A stretch of 64,000 bases of DNA from an uncultured Paracoccaceae bacterium. Lineage in GTDB: Bacteria > Pseudomonadota > Alphaproteobacteria > Rhodobacterales > Rhodobacteraceae. Below, piece by piece: positions 8,474 to 19,848 of the stretch. The notes under the pieces were generated by a model, which saw nothing but the letters and a program-made list of their open reading frames with translations, was not told where the DNA came from and ran no database searches. The stretch's first letter is position 1, and each line of letters begins with the position of its first letter. The stretch covers positions 2,193,492-2,257,491 of the forward strand of contig CANMVA010000001.1 in the NCBI GenBank assembly GCA_947501355.1, in the 5' to 3' direction. The position numbers and the translations under genes are program-made.

Positions 8474-8872
8474 ATGAGCGACGCACTGCACAGATGCGCA
8501 GCCTCTCTAGCCGATGAATTGGGGGCTGTCCGGGACCGGATCAAGGCGCTGAAAGCGCGCGAATCGGCGCTGCGACAGGCCCTTTTAGATGCCCGACCGA
8601 ATAGTGCCGTCATGGGAACGCGGTACGAAGTGCAGGTCGTCACCGGCAGCAGCCGGCGCTTTGACCGCGCCGCCCTGCCCGATTCCATTCTACAGGACCC
8701 GCGATACTGGCGTGAGGTCATAACACGCACCATAACGGCACGCGCCATTGACGAGCATGGCTCAACACCACCTGATGCCAGACACCGCGCGACAGTTGAC
8801 ATGCAAGGCACCCCGATGCTCACCGGCCTGAATGCGACGGAAGACCGCTTTGACGTGATCGAGCCGTTCTGA
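8474..8872 (+). CDS. Hypothetical coiled-coil protein inside the urease cluster
   Basis: 132 residues from MSDALHRCAASL (a GTG start at 8465 is also possible). The first 50 residues form a heptad-like helix (LADELGAVRDRIKALKARESALRQALLDA); the rest (GTRYEVQVVTGSSRRFDRAALPDSILQDPRYW) looks like a small beta-rich domain and resembles short phage- or nuclease-associated host proteins, but I do not recognise a family. It is on the opposite strand to the urease genes and ends 4 bases before the end of ureC, so it is not part of the operon. No signal peptide. Confidence 0.6.
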   Translation: MSDALHRCAASLADELGAVRDRIKALKARESALRQALLDARPNSAVMGTRYEVQVVTGSSRRFDRAALPDSILQDPRYWREVITRTITARAIDEHGSTPPDARHRATVDMQGTPMLTGLNATEDRFDVIEPF

Positions 8873-8876
8873 CCCA

Positions 8877-10586
<1,710 letters not shown>

Positions 10587-10595
10587 GAGCGCTCC

Positions 10596-10910
10596 TTACT
10601 TTGTCTTGGGGCCGCGTTTGGCGAGCCGTCTGCGGTTTGAGGCGGTCTTGCGGCTGAGCGGTGCCATCGTGGCGCGCATCACCCGGTCCGGGCTTTGGCC
10701 ACGCGCAGCGGTCATAGTGCCCGCCAGCACAGCCTCCATGAAGGCGGGGCCTTTTTCCTCGACCATGCGCTTTTTCTCATGGGGCGTCACGGACCAGAGC
10801 CCGGCCATCCCCATCATGCGGTAGGCCATGACGGTCTGCGTCTCGGCCATCAGAGTGACGAACTGCATGGAGGTGTTCATCAGATCAATCGGGGTAACTA
10901 CTCGTGCCAT
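10596..10910 (-). CDS. Hypothetical protein between ureB and ureC
   Basis: 104 residues, all-helical and Met/Ala-rich (MQFVTLMAETQTVMAYRMMGMAGL), then a basic C-terminal tail (RKTASNRRRLAKRGPKTK). I recall a comparable small protein in rhodobacterial urease clusters sometimes named antifreeze protein, a label driven by Ala content and not to be trusted. The helical body with a charged tail is also phasin-like. Its place inside the operon suggests cotranscription with urease; its job is unknown. Confidence 0.72.
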   Translation of the reverse strand: MARVVTPIDLMNTSMQFVTLMAETQTVMAYRMMGMAGLWSVTPHEKKRMVEEKGPAFMEAVLAGTMTAARGQSPDRVMRATMAPLSRKTASNRRRLAKRGPKTK

Positions 10911-10931
10911 ATCGGCTCCTTGAAGCGGGCG

Positions 10932-11237
10932 CTAAAGCGCGCCCATGATGGATTGATTAAATCCGTAAATCCTGCGGTCGCCCCCATACGGAACAAGCGT
11001 CACAGACCGGGTCTGGCCCGGCTCGAACCGCACAGCGGTGCCAGCGGCAATGTCCAGCCGCATCCCGCGCGCCGCATCCCGGTCAAAGGCCAGCGCGGCG
11101 TTGGTCTCGGCAAAGTGGTAATGACTTCCGACCTGCACCGGGCGGTCGCCTGTATTGGCCACCTCCAGCGTGAGGGCCTCTGCGCCGTCATTCAGCGTGA
11201 TCTCGCCAGGGGCGGTCATGATTTCGCCGGGGATCAT
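10932..11237 (-). CDS. ureB: Urease beta subunit
   Basis: 101 residues, the normal length for a free beta subunit. It opens MIPGEI and has [42 protein letters not shown] and the closing [10 protein letters not shown]. It forms part of the (ABC)3 urease trimer. The start overlaps the stop of the preceding small membrane protein by 4 bases. Confidence 0.96.
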   Translation of the reverse strand: MIPGEIMTAPGEITLNDGAEALTLEVANTGDRPVQVGSHYHFAETNAALAFDRDAARGMRLDIAAGTAVRFEPGQTRSVTLVPYGGDRRIYGFNQSIMGAL

Positions 11238-11539
11238 TCGCTGTCCTCCTCTGTCTTGGCGGGGGCAATTTTCTTGGTGGTCAGCGCCTTGTAGATACGT
11301 TGGCCAAAAACGCCCAAACCACCACCCAAAAGCAGCAAGAAAGCCGAACTGTCCGCCCCGAACAACGCCGCCAGAACGGAGGCCACGATCATCATCACGA
11401 TGAACGCAAACAGGCGAAACTCGCCCTCTTTCATCGGCACATCATCCAGAAGAATATCTTTCAACGCCTTGTCGAGATGCGGTTCGGCCTGCGGGGTCAG
11501 ATAGCCCGCCAATGCGCCCAGAAAGAGGTTCAGCAGCAT
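11234..11539 (-). CDS. Small membrane protein between ureA and ureB
   Basis: 101 residues. AGGAGG lies 6 bases before the ATG at 11539 (a GTG one codon earlier is the alternative). Two hydrophobic segments ([19 protein letters not shown] and [15 protein letters not shown]) follow an amphipathic N-terminal part; the C-terminus is acidic. It is not UreJ/HupE or a urea channel by length. It is tightly packed with ureA and ureB, so it is cotranscribed. Function unknown. Confidence 0.75.
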   Translation of the reverse strand: MLLNLFLGALAGYLTPQAEPHLDKALKDILLDDVPMKEGEFRLFAFIVMMIVASVLAALFGADSSAFLLLLGGGLGVFGQRIYKALTTKKIAPAKTEEDSE

Positions 11540-11548
11540 CACATCCTC

Positions 11549-11851
11549 CTATCGGATCGGGTGGTGCACGGTCACCAGCTTGGTGCCGTCTGGAAAGGTC
11601 GCCTCGACCTGCACGTCGTGGATCATCTCGGCGATGCCCTCCATGCATTGATCGCGCGTCACAACATGCGCCCCCGCCTCCATCAGCTCGGCGACCGAGC
11701 GTCCGTCCCGCGCGCCCTCAACCACGTAATCGGTGATCAGCGCGATGGCTTCGGGGTGGTTCAGCTTCACGCCACGCTCCAGCCGACCGCGGGCCACCAT
11801 GGCAGCAAGCGAGATCAGCAGTTTGTCTTTTTCACGGGGGGTCAGGTTCAT
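11549..11851 (-). CDS. ureA: Urease gamma subunit
   Basis: 100 residues, normal length. [16 protein letters not shown], then [32 protein letters not shown] and [14 protein letters not shown] are all characteristic. It is the small subunit of the urease trimer. It follows ureD by 9 bases and precedes the small membrane protein. Confidence 0.97.
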   Translation of the reverse strand: MNLTPREKDKLLISLAAMVARGRLERGVKLNHPEAIALITDYVVEGARDGRSVAELMEAGAHVVTRDQCMEGIAEMIHDVQVEATFPDGTKLVTVHHPIR

Positions 11852-11860
11852 AATGGTCTC

Positions 11861-12691
11861 TTACAGTTGCCAGACGCGCGGCAACGGGGCCGCCTTGCGC
11901 AAATGGGTCAGGATCGGGGCCACGGCCTGCCGCAAGGGCCATGCATCCGGGGCCGCCAGACGGATCACGCATTTGCCGTCCCAGCCAGAGGCGGCGGCAG
12001 GCAAATCACTGGGCAACAAGCAGCGCACTGCATCAACGGCGTCCTCTGCCCCCGGCGCAATCAGCGCAATCGTGGTAAACGCGCGGTGCCCGCCATGGGT
12101 CGCCAAACCGGCGCTGGCCAACGTATCAGCGGTCAGGCGAAGCGGCTCGAGCAGAACGGGCGTGCCATCCCGCGTCACCTTGCGCTGGTCAAGAAAATCA
12201 AGCGCCGTAACGGTTTCGCCCATTGCCGCGCGGCCCAAAACGACTGTCTCGACCATCAGAACGGACGCGTCCCCGCTTAGCGCGATATGGGTTTTGCGGT
12301 GCAGACCAGCGTCTTGAAACAGGATCGTTTCCTGCGGCAGCCAATCCAGATGCGCGCCTGCGCCCACCTGCAAATTAACCTCCATATCGGCAACACCATG
12401 AACCGACGCGTAAGCCCGCTCCGCCGTCTGGGTTGTCGCAGTCGCCCGCGTTCCTGCAGCCAGCGACAAGGCGAACCGCATCCGGTCGCCGCCCGTCAGC
12501 CCGCCTGCGGTGTTCAGGTAAACGATCTCGGGCACAACGCTATGCACGACCGGCAAAAAGGCCTTGACCGATCCCGATTGATGCAGGCTCTCCAGCCGTG
12601 TCGTGGACCCGCTGGCTTTCAAAGAGACCTCGGCGCGACCATGGGCGCGTTGCATTTTAACAGGGGGCGGTCGGGTCGTGGTATCGAGCAT
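11861..12691 (-). CDS. ureD: Urease accessory protein UreD
   Basis: 276 residues from MLDTTTRPPPVK; the frame stays open to 12742 but that would run through an inverted repeat. Typical stretches are YLNTAGGLTGGDRM, TTQTAERAYAS, LDWLPQETILFQDAGL and LGRAAMGE. UreD (UreH) is the scaffold that binds apo-urease and, with UreF and UreG, loads nickel. It is the first gene of the operon, divergent from pyrC. Confidence 0.93.
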   Translation of the reverse strand: MLDTTTRPPPVKMQRAHGRAEVSLKASGSTTRLESLHQSGSVKAFLPVVHSVVPEIVYLNTAGGLTGGDRMRFALSLAAGTRATATTQTAERAYASVHGVADMEVNLQVGAGAHLDWLPQETILFQDAGLHRKTHIALSGDASVLMVETVVLGRAAMGETVTALDFLDQRKVTRDGTPVLLEPLRLTADTLASAGLATHGGHRAFTTIALIAPGAEDAVDAVRCLLPSDLPAAASGWDGKCVIRLAAPDAWPLRQAVAPILTHLRKAAPLPRVWQL

Positions 12692-12724
12692 CCTTTTGCT
12701 TTGCCACAGTGCCGACGGCCTGCC

Positions 12725-12743
12725 AATGCTGCATCGCAGCATT
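12725..12743. promoter_or_regulatory. Inverted repeat upstream of ureD
   Basis: AATGCTGC, ATC, GCAGCATT: a perfect 8-base dyad 34 bases before the ureD start in the ureD-pyrC divergent region. A 10-base palindrome, GTTAATTAAC, follows at 12749-12758. It could be an operator for the urease operon; the regulator cannot be named from sequence alone. Confidence 0.4.
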
Positions 12744-12848
12744 TAGAGGTTAATTAACGAATTCCGCCGCCTTGATCCTTAAAGCGCTCAATATTTAGGC
12801 ACATCTTGGCTCTGGCAGGCGCGGCCGCTTTTGTGTAACCCCTGCGCC

Positions 12849-13892
12849 ATGACCGATCGCCTCATTATTCGCCGCCCCGATGACTGGCATCTGCACCTGC
12901 GCGATGGCGCGATGCTCAAGGCCGTTCTGCCCGAAACGGCCCGCCATTTCGGCCGCGCCATCATCATGCCGAACCTCGTGCCGCCAGTGGTGACCGGGGC
13001 CGATGCCGCCGCGTACCGCGCGCGTATCCTCGCCGCCTGCCCGCCCGAAATGGACAGTTTCAAGCCGCTGATGACGCTCTATCTGACCGAAGACACGGAT
13101 CCCGATGACGTGGCCGACGCCCATGCCAAAGGCATCGTGACGGCGGTCAAGCTCTACCCGGCGGGGGCCACCACGAACTCCGCCTCCGGCGTGCGCGATT
13201 TCGACAAGGTGCGCCCGGTGCTGGAGCGTATGGCCGAGATCGGCATGCCCCTTTGCGTGCATGGTGAGGTCACTGATAGCGAGATCGACATTTTCGACCG
13301 CGAAGCCGTCTTTATCGAGCGTGTGTTGGACCCGATCCGTCGCGCCACCCCCGGCCTGCGCGTCGTGATGGAGCATATCACGACCGCCGACGCCGTTGCT
13401 TATGTCGCTGAAAACGATAAGGATTTGGGCGCGACGATCACCACGCACCACCTGATCATCAACCGCAACCATATGCTCGTGGGCGGGATCAAGCCGCATT
13501 ACTACTGCCTGCCCGTCGCCAAGCGCGAAAGCCACCGCGAGGCTTTGGTCAAAGCCGCGACATTAGGTGATCCACGCTATTTCCTGGGTACCGACAGCGC
13601 CCCCCACAGCGATCCGAACAAGGAAAATGCGTGTGGCTGCGCCGGTGTGTTTTCGGCGACTAACACGATCTCTTGCCTGGCCGAAGTGTTCGAGGCCGAA
13701 GACGCGCTGCCCCGCCTTGAAGCCTTCGCCTCGCTCAACGGGCCCGCGTTCTACGGACTGCCGCCCAACGCCGACACGATCACCCTGACCAAGGGCGCAC
13801 CCGTGCCCTACCCCGAAAAAATCGCCAGCGGCGAAGGCCCCGTCACGGTCTTCGATCCCGGCTTCGATCTGCACTGGCACGTGGAAGGTTAA
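12849..13892 (+). CDS. pyrC: Dihydroorotase (class II)
   Basis: 347 residues from [20 protein letters not shown], the class II dihydroorotase opening with the HxH zinc ligands. The carbamylated lysine lies in [13 protein letters not shown]; further ligands are in [19 protein letters not shown] and [17 protein letters not shown]. It closes carbamoyl-aspartate to dihydroorotate in pyrimidine synthesis. pyrE begins 3 bases after its stop, so the two form an operon. Confidence 0.97.
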   Translation: MTDRLIIRRPDDWHLHLRDGAMLKAVLPETARHFGRAIIMPNLVPPVVTGADAAAYRARILAACPPEMDSFKPLMTLYLTEDTDPDDVADAHAKGIVTAVKLYPAGATTNSASGVRDFDKVRPVLERMAEIGMPLCVHGEVTDSEIDIFDREAVFIERVLDPIRRATPGLRVVMEHITTADAVAYVAENDKDLGATITTHHLIINRNHMLVGGIKPHYYCLPVAKRESHREALVKAATLGDPRYFLGTDSAPHSDPNKENACGCAGVFSATNTISCLAEVFEAEDALPRLEAFASLNGPAFYGLPPNADTITLTKGAPVPYPEKIASGEGPVTVFDPGFDLHWHVEG

Positions 13893-13895
13893 CGA

Positions 13896-14570
13896 ATGAT
13901 CCCCAGCTCCTACCCCCCCGCCGCCGAAATCGCGCGCCTGACCGCGCGGATGCTGCTGGAAATCAAGGCCGTGCATTTCAATGCGGACGAGCCGTTCATC
14001 CTCGCCTCCGGTCTGCCGTCGCCAACCTATATCGACTGCCGCAAGCTAATCTCCTACCCGCGGATCCGCTCCACTTTGATGGATTTTCTGACCGTCACCG
14101 TGATGCGCAACGCAGGCTTTGAGGCCTTCGACAATATCGCAGGCGGTGAAACCGCAGGCATCCCCTTTGCCGCCTTCGTGGCCGAACGGATGGCGCTGCC
14201 CATGAGCTATGTCCGCAAGAAGCCCAAAGGCTATGGTCGCAACGCCCGAATTGAGGGCGCAATGTCCGAAGGCGAGCGTGTTCTGCTGGTCGAGGACCTC
14301 ACCACCGATGGCGGCTCCAAGCTCAGTTTCGTCGACGCGATTCGCGAAACCGGGGCCACCTGCGGGCATACGGCGGTGATCTTTTACTACGGCATTTTCC
14401 CCGAGACTGAAAAAAACCTTGGCGATCATGGGGTTCAACTGCACCACCTCTGCACATGGGCCGATGTGGTGGCCGAGGCCCGCGCGCAAGGCAGCTTTGA
14501 CGAGGCGACCCTGACCGAGGTGGAGAGCTTCCTGAAAAACCCGCGCACCTGGCAGGACGCCCGCAAATAA
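13896..14570 (+). CDS. pyrE: Orotate phosphoribosyltransferase
   Basis: 224 residues, in the longer size class usual in rhodobacteria. The PRPP loop reads [14 protein letters not shown], and the N-terminal [19 protein letters not shown] and [18 protein letters not shown] are typical. It joins orotate to PRPP to make OMP. It is coupled to pyrC by a 3-base gap. Confidence 0.96.
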   Translation: MIPSSYPPAAEIARLTARMLLEIKAVHFNADEPFILASGLPSPTYIDCRKLISYPRIRSTLMDFLTVTVMRNAGFEAFDNIAGGETAGIPFAAFVAERMALPMSYVRKKPKGYGRNARIEGAMSEGERVLLVEDLTTDGGSKLSFVDAIRETGATCGHTAVIFYYGIFPETEKNLGDHGVQLHHLCTWADVVAEARAQGSFDEATLTEVESFLKNPRTWQDARK

Positions 14571-14669
14571 CCGCCAAAAATCCCAACGGTCCCGCGCGGA
14601 TCGCCGCTGGCACTACCCTACATGTTGACGTGCCCCCCCTTTTCGCGACAAGATAAGGGGCTTTCCGGC

Positions 14670-14678
14670 TTTTCCACA
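14670..14678 (+). other. DnaA-box-like 9-mer upstream of dnaB
   Basis: TTTTCCACA fits the relaxed DnaA box TTWTNCACA. A weaker second copy (CTGTCCACA) starts at 14681. They lie 80 bases before dnaB. No AT-rich unwinding element or box cluster is seen, so this is more likely a regulatory site or chance than an origin. Confidence 0.3.
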
Positions 14679-14756
14679 GGCTGTCCACACAAAGATACAT
14701 TTTGCGCCTGCGGCAGCCCTCGGCTATCCCGATGCACGGGAAGAACGGGTGAAATA

Positions 14757-16256
14757 ATGAATGATATAACGCCGATCACCGGCCAGCAGGTTGATACAAA
14801 TAGCGGGCTCGACACGATGCCCCACTCCACCGAGGCCGAACAGCAGCTTTTGGGCGCGATCCTGACGAATAACGACATTTTCGACCGCATCGCCGCGATC
14901 ATCGGGCCAGAGCATTTCTACGACCCCGTCCACGCCCGCATTTTCGAGACCGCCGCGAACCGGATCACCAAAAATGCGCTGGCATCCCCCGTGACCCTGA
15001 AAGCCTTCCTTGAGGAAGATGAGGGCCTCAAGGAACTGGGCGGCCCCGCCTACCTCGCCCGTCTCGCCGGGGCCGCGATCAGCGCCTTTGCGGCGCGGGA
15101 TTATGCGCAAATCATCTACGACCTCGCCATTCGCCGCGAGCTGATCGGCGTCGGCCGCGATATCTCTGCCAAAGCCGCACGCGTAGACGTCGCAAGCGAG
15201 CCGAAAGAGCAGATCGTCGAGGCTGAACAGCAGCTCTACAAACTGGCCGAGCAAGGCCAGTCCGACACCGGATTTCAGAGCTTTCTCAAGGCCGTAACGG
15301 ACGCAGTTAATGTCGCCAACGCCGCCTATCAGCGCGATGGTGGCCTCGCCGGTGTCTCCACCGGTCTGATCGACATGGACAAGAAGCTGGGCGGCCTGCA
15401 CCGGTCTGACCTTCTAATCCTTGCGGGACGACCGTCGATGGGCAAAACCTCCCTCGCGACCAATATCGCCTTCAACATTGCCAAGGCCTATAAGCACGGG
15501 CAGCTCCCCGACGGCTCCGAAGGGGCTGTCGAGGGTGGCGTTGTAGGCTTTTATTCCCTTGAGATGAGCGCCGAGCAGCTCGCCGCGCGGATTCTGTCAG
15601 AGGCCTCTGAAGTGCCCAGCGAACAGATCCGTCGCGGCGACATGACAGAGGCCGAGTTCCGCCGCTTTGTCGAAGCCGCCAAGCAGCTTGAGGCCTGCCC
15701 GCTTTACATTGACGACACGCCCGCCCTGCCCATCAGCCAATTGGCCGCCCGCGCCCGTCGTCTGAAACGAACCCACGGGCTCGATTGCCTGATCGTCGAC
15801 TATCTGCAGCTCGTCCGGCCCGCGACCGCAAAAGACAGCCGCGTGAACGAGGTCTCAGAGATCACCCAGGGCCTGAAAGCCATCGCCAAGGAACTCGACA
15901 TTCCCGTCGTCGCGCTCTCGCAGCTATCCCGTCAGGTGGAGAACCGCGAAGACAAGCGCCCGCAGCTGTCAGACCTCCGCGAATCCGGCTCGATCGAGCA
16001 GGACGCCGACGTCGTCATGTTCGTCTACCGCGAAGAATATTACAAAGAACGCGAGAAGCCCGGCGATCACGAGCTTGAGAAAATGGCCGTCTGGCAAGAC
16101 GAGATGGAGCGCCTGCATGGCCGTGCCGAGGTTGTCATCGGCAAGCAGCGGCACGGCCCCATCGGCACGGTCGAGCTTTCCTTCGAAGGCCGCTTCACCC
16201 GCTTCGGCAATCTGGTGAAGCCGTGGCAGCAAGGCGACGGCGAGACGAGCTTCTAA
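14757..16256 (+). CDS. dnaB: Replicative DNA helicase DnaB
   Basis: 499 residues from MNDITPITGQQVDTNSG; the frame continues upstream to 14622 but this ATG begins the conserved protein. The N-terminal domain has MPHSTEAEQQLLGAIL, and the RecA-like domain has Walker A AGRPSMGKTSLATNIA, SLEMSAEQLAARI, IDDTPALPISQLAARAR, Walker B LIVDYLQLV and SQLSRQVENREDKRPQLSDLRESG. It is the hexameric fork helicase. No intein is present. Confidence 0.97.
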   Translation: MNDITPITGQQVDTNSGLDTMPHSTEAEQQLLGAILTNNDIFDRIAAIIGPEHFYDPVHARIFETAANRITKNALASPVTLKAFLEEDEGLKELGGPAYLARLAGAAISAFAARDYAQIIYDLAIRRELIGVGRDISAKAARVDVASEPKEQIVEAEQQLYKLAEQGQSDTGFQSFLKAVTDAVNVANAAYQRDGGLAGVSTGLIDMDKKLGGLHRSDLLILAGRPSMGKTSLATNIAFNIAKAYKHGQLPDGSEGAVEGGVVGFYSLEMSAEQLAARILSEASEVPSEQIRRGDMTEAEFRRFVEAAKQLEACPLYIDDTPALPISQLAARARRLKRTHGLDCLIVDYLQLVRPATAKDSRVNEVSEITQGLKAIAKELDIPVVALSQLSRQVENREDKRPQLSDLRESGSIEQDADVVMFVYREEYYKEREKPGDHELEKMAVWQDEMERLHGRAEVVIGKQRHGPIGTVELSFEGRFTRFGNLVKPWQQGDGETSF

Positions 16257-16309
16257 TCGGGTTTTGAATTGGGCTTGACGCCCCGACACCTCCTGTCAAA
16301 ACGGTGCGC

Positions 16310-17347
16310 ATGGGAACGGCGAGCTTAACAATTGATCTTCCGGCACTGATCGCCAATTGGCGTGCATTGGATGCGATGACCGCCAGCGAAACCGGCGCGA
16401 CCGTCAAGGCCAACGGCTACGGCTTGGGCGCCGCCAAGGTCGCGCGGTCGCTGGCCCAGGCTGGCGCGCGGCACTTCTTTGTCGCTGTCGCCGAAGAAGG
16501 CGCCACCATCCGCGAAGCGCTCGGCCCCGGCCCGGCGATCCACGTGTTTTCCGGGCATATGCGCGGCGACACCGATATGATCGCCGATCTGCAGCTGATC
16601 CCGATGCTCAATTCGGTCGAGCAGCTGACCCGCCATCTTGAAGCGCTGCCCGGCCATCCCTTCGGCGTCCAACTGGACACGGGCATGAACCGGCTCGGCC
16701 TTGAACCCGCCGAATGGGATGCCCTGCGCGAAATTGTCCTGCCGCAGAACCCCGTCCTCGTGATGAGCCACCTGGCCTGCGCTGACGAGCCAGATCACCC
16801 GATGAACGCCCAACAACTCGCCGCGTTTCAGGCCATGACCGACGGGATCAACGCGCCCCGCTCGCTGGCCGCAACCGGGGGCATGTTGCTGGGATCGGAC
16901 TACCACTTTGATATGTGCCGCCCCGGCGTCGGCCTCTATGGCGGCGCGCCGTTTACGGACGCGGCTCCGGTCGCGTATCTGGACCTGCCCATCATTCAGG
17001 TGCGCGATGTGGCGGAAGGCGAAACCGTTGGCTATTCAAACACTTGGGAGGCGAAGCGAATGTCGCGTATTGCGACAGTTTCCGCCGGATACGCCGACGG
17101 CATAATCCGCGCGATGGGACCAAACGCGCATCTGCGGTTCGGCGAAGCGGTTTGCCCCGTGGTCGGACGTATCTCAATGGATCTAATCACCGTCGACATC
17201 ACCGATCTGGACGAAGAACCGCGCGCGCTCTCGCTGCTGGACGATAAGCAAACCGTCGAGACTTTGGCCGACGCCGCAGGCACCATCGGCTACGAAATCC
17301 TGACCTCACTTGGCGCGCGCTACGGGCGTCGCTACGTCACGGGATGA
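16310..17347 (+). CDS. alr: Alanine racemase
   Basis: 345 residues from [10 protein letters not shown] (a GTG two codons upstream is the alternative). The PLP lysine lies in [17 protein letters not shown] (about residue 33); [13 protein letters not shown] carries the second catalytic Tyr region, and [14 protein letters not shown] is also typical. It makes D-alanine for peptidoglycan. Its last 4 bases overlap the ABC permease start. Confidence 0.95.
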   Translation: MGTASLTIDLPALIANWRALDAMTASETGATVKANGYGLGAAKVARSLAQAGARHFFVAVAEEGATIREALGPGPAIHVFSGHMRGDTDMIADLQLIPMLNSVEQLTRHLEALPGHPFGVQLDTGMNRLGLEPAEWDALREIVLPQNPVLVMSHLACADEPDHPMNAQQLAAFQAMTDGINAPRSLAATGGMLLGSDYHFDMCRPGVGLYGGAPFTDAAPVAYLDLPIIQVRDVAEGETVGYSNTWEAKRMSRIATVSAGYADGIIRAMGPNAHLRFGEAVCPVVGRISMDLITVDITDLDEEPRALSLLDDKQTVETLADAAGTIGYEILTSLGARYGRRYVTG

Positions 17348-18126
17348 TTGTCATCCGGCTGATTGCAGCACTTGGCAGCGCTGTCTTGGGAATGCTGGCG
17401 GCGGTCGGCCGTGTGGCGCTCTTTGCGGGGCAAACGATCAGCCATCTTCTGCGCCCTCCGTTCTACTTTAAAGAGTTCGGGCAATCCCTTATCACAATTG
17501 GATATTTCTCGCTTCCGGTTGTCGGTCTCACCGCAATCTTCACCGGTGCCGCGCTCGCCTTGCAGATCTACGAAGGCGGCTCCCGGTTCAACGCAGAATC
17601 CGTGGTGCCTTCCATCGTCGCAATCGGCATGGTGCGCGAGCTTGGCCCCGTTCTGGGCGGCCTCATGGTCGCGGCCCGCGTCGCGTCCTCCATCGCTGCT
17701 GAAATCGGCACCATGAAAGTGACCGAGCAGATCGACGCGCTCGTCACACTCTCCACCAATCCGATGAAATACCTCACAGTGCCGCGCGTGCTGGCCGCGA
17801 CCTTGGCGGTGCCGGTTCTGGTCGCCGTGGGAGACGCAATCGGGATCATGGGCGGCTATCTGGTCGGCGTGAACCGGCTTGGCCTTAACTCCGCCGCGTA
17901 TCTGTCCAATACCGTTGACTTTTTGGAATTCTGGGACATCGCCTCCGGCCTTGTCAAAGGGGCTGTCTTCGGCTTCATCGTGGCACTGATGGGCTGCTAT
18001 TACGGCATGAACTCCGGCCGTGGCGCGCAAGGCGTGGGCCGCGCAACGAAAGCCGCAGTCGTCGCCGCATCCGTGATGATCCTCGCCTCCAACTACCTAC
18101 TGACGGAGTTGTTCTTCTCGGCATGA
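17344..18126 (+). CDS. MlaE-family ABC transporter permease
   Basis: 260 residues, about six hydrophobic segments. The family's conserved middle region is present: [35 protein letters not shown], then [15 protein letters not shown] and the [15 protein letters not shown] stretch. MlaE permeases move phospholipid between the membranes. The ATPase gene overlaps its stop by 4 bases. No MlaD (MCE) gene follows, so the substrate-binding part must lie elsewhere. Confidence 0.92.
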   Translation: MIVIRLIAALGSAVLGMLAAVGRVALFAGQTISHLLRPPFYFKEFGQSLITIGYFSLPVVGLTAIFTGAALALQIYEGGSRFNAESVVPSIVAIGMVRELGPVLGGLMVAARVASSIAAEIGTMKVTEQIDALVTLSTNPMKYLTVPRVLAATLAVPVLVAVGDAIGIMGGYLVGVNRLGLNSAAYLSNTVDFLEFWDIASGLVKGAVFGFIVALMGCYYGMNSGRGAQGVGRATKAAVVAASVMILASNYLLTELFFSA

Positions 18127-18869
18127 TCACACTCCATCAGGTCCATAAGGCATTCGGCGACAACCACGTCCTGCGCGGGGTCGATTTGACGATCCCCAAA
18201 GGCGAAAGCATGGTCATCATTGGCGGCTCCGGTACCGGCAAATCGGTCATGCTTAAATCCGTGCTGGGGCTGGTCGCACCCGACGCAGGCCAGATCATCG
18301 TTGATGGGCAAGACGTCACCACCGTTGAACGCGACGCGTTTCTGGCCCGGTTCGGGATGCTCTTTCAGGGCGGCGCGCTTTTTGACAGCCTCACCGTCTG
18401 GCAGAACGTCGCCTTCCGCCTGCTGCGCGGATCGCTGAAAAAACCGACCGAGGAAGCGCGCGCGATTGCCATCGAAAAGCTGCGCCGCGTGGGGTTGAAG
18501 GAAAACGTGGCCGACCGCTTCCCCGCCGAACTTTCGGGCGGCATGCAAAAGCGCGTGGGCCTTGCCCGCGCCATCGCCGCAGAGCCCGAGATCATCTTTT
18601 TCGATGAGCCCACCACCGGCCTTGATCCGATCATGTCAGGTGTCATCAACGACCTGATCCGCGAGATTGTGGTCGAGATGGGTGCCACCGCCATGACCAT
18701 CACCCATGATATGTCCAGCGTTCGCGCCATCGCCGATGATGTCGCCATGCTCCATGACGGCGTGATCCAATGGACCGGCGATGTGGAGCAGATGGACAGC
18801 TGTGGCGATCCATATGTCGAGCAATTCATCAATGGCCGTGCCGAAGGCCCGATTGAAGCCGTAAGGTAA
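18123..18869 (+). CDS. MlaF-type ABC transporter ATP-binding protein
   Basis: 248 residues. Walker A GGSGTGKSVMLKSVLG, Q-loop MLFQGGALFDSLTVWQNV, signature LSGGMQKRVGLARAIA, Walker B IIFFDEPTTGLDPI and the H-switch ITHDMSS are all present. The GALFDSLTVWQNV stretch marks the Mla/Ttg2A group. It powers the permease encoded just upstream. Confidence 0.93.
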   Translation: MITLHQVHKAFGDNHVLRGVDLTIPKGESMVIIGGSGTGKSVMLKSVLGLVAPDAGQIIVDGQDVTTVERDAFLARFGMLFQGGALFDSLTVWQNVAFRLLRGSLKKPTEEARAIAIEKLRRVGLKENVADRFPAELSGGMQKRVGLARAIAAEPEIIFFDEPTTGLDPIMSGVINDLIREIVVEMGATAMTITHDMSSVRAIADDVAMLHDGVIQWTGDVEQMDSCGDPYVEQFINGRAEGPIEAVR

Positions 18870-19038
18870 ACAATAAAGTCACAAGCGCGTTTACGCACGA
18901 ATTCAAAGGCTTGTTTGAAACGTTAATTCGGTTAACCTTTAACGCAGGGGTTGTCAGGAAGAGAGATCGTTCAGCGATCCGATGCGCGACCTCTACGGGG
19001 TTGGTTTTGTAAGGCGTCAATTAGGACGGCTTTTTACG

Positions 19039-19806
19039 ATGGATACGCAACGTTCCCCGCTTTTTAATATGCAGATTTTTATGCAGCGCATTTCTTTATT
19101 CCTGATGCTCACCCTGTCCTTTGCGGTGATTGGCGTCACGGTTCTTGCGGCCTTTTCCGTGCTGCCCTGGCTTGAGCTGTCCCTGACGTTCGGCGGTGTA
19201 AGCTACCCATGGGCGGGCATAGCGATCCAGATCGCCTTCGCGCTTTTCGCTGTGTCTTTATGCTTTTACCTGCCCGCCAACGGCCGGATCATGGCGCTTG
19301 AGAAATCCCACCGGGACTTTGCCTTGCGGATGGACGATGTGGCGCGCGCCTATCACGCCGCCCATGCGGCGGACCGCGAAGGGCTCTTCACGCTCAGTTC
19401 CGAGTTTGACAGCGTCAAAGAGCGGATCATGCACCTCAAGAACCACCCCGATCTCGAAGAGCTGGAGCCGGAAATCCTGGAGATCGCCGCCCAGATGAGC
19501 CACGAATCTCAAGAATTGGCGGCCCTTTATTCCGACGAAAAGGTCGAGCGCGCGCGCAATTTCCTGCGCCAGCGCCAGCAAGAGGTCCGCAAGCTGGAAG
19601 AGCGGATCGAGAATGCAAAGGTCATCACCCGCGAGATCAGCCACTGGCAACAGCAGGTCGAGATGGACGAAAGCATTGTCGCTTCGCAGCTGCGCCGCCT
19701 GCAGGATGATCTGGTTGAGGTGCTGGCTCCGTTGGGCCTCGATCTGATGCAGGAAGACCCCAAAGTGGTCGATATCGCCAAGGCGGAGCGCACGAACAAA
19801 GCCTAG
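19039..19806 (+). CDS. Membrane-anchored coiled-coil protein (often labelled DNA repair protein)
   Basis: 255 residues from MDTQRSPLFNMQIFMQR. Two transmembrane segments at about residues 20-45 and 60-80 are followed by a long helical, heptad-rich region (RNFLRQRQQEVRKLEERIENAKVITR). I recall this gene at the same place in other rhodobacteria under the name DNA repair protein, but I see no nuclease, helicase or RecN-like motif to justify it. A 169-base gap with a GATCG-CGATC hairpin separates it from the ABC ATPase. Function unknown. Confidence 0.75.
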   Translation: MDTQRSPLFNMQIFMQRISLFLMLTLSFAVIGVTVLAAFSVLPWLELSLTFGGVSYPWAGIAIQIAFALFAVSLCFYLPANGRIMALEKSHRDFALRMDDVARAYHAAHAADREGLFTLSSEFDSVKERIMHLKNHPDLEELEPEILEIAAQMSHESQELAALYSDEKVERARNFLRQRQQEVRKLEERIENAKVITREISHWQQQVEMDESIVASQLRRLQDDLVEVLAPLGLDLMQEDPKVVDIAKAERTNKA

Positions 19807-19848
19807 AGCCGCTGGCCACCGCTGCGCACTCGTGCCACTCTGCGCGCC

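Noticed and set aside
14622-14756. N-terminal extension of DnaB
   Set aside because: Sequence before MNDITPITG is Cys/Pro-rich with no DnaB similarity; the start at 14757 fits the family.
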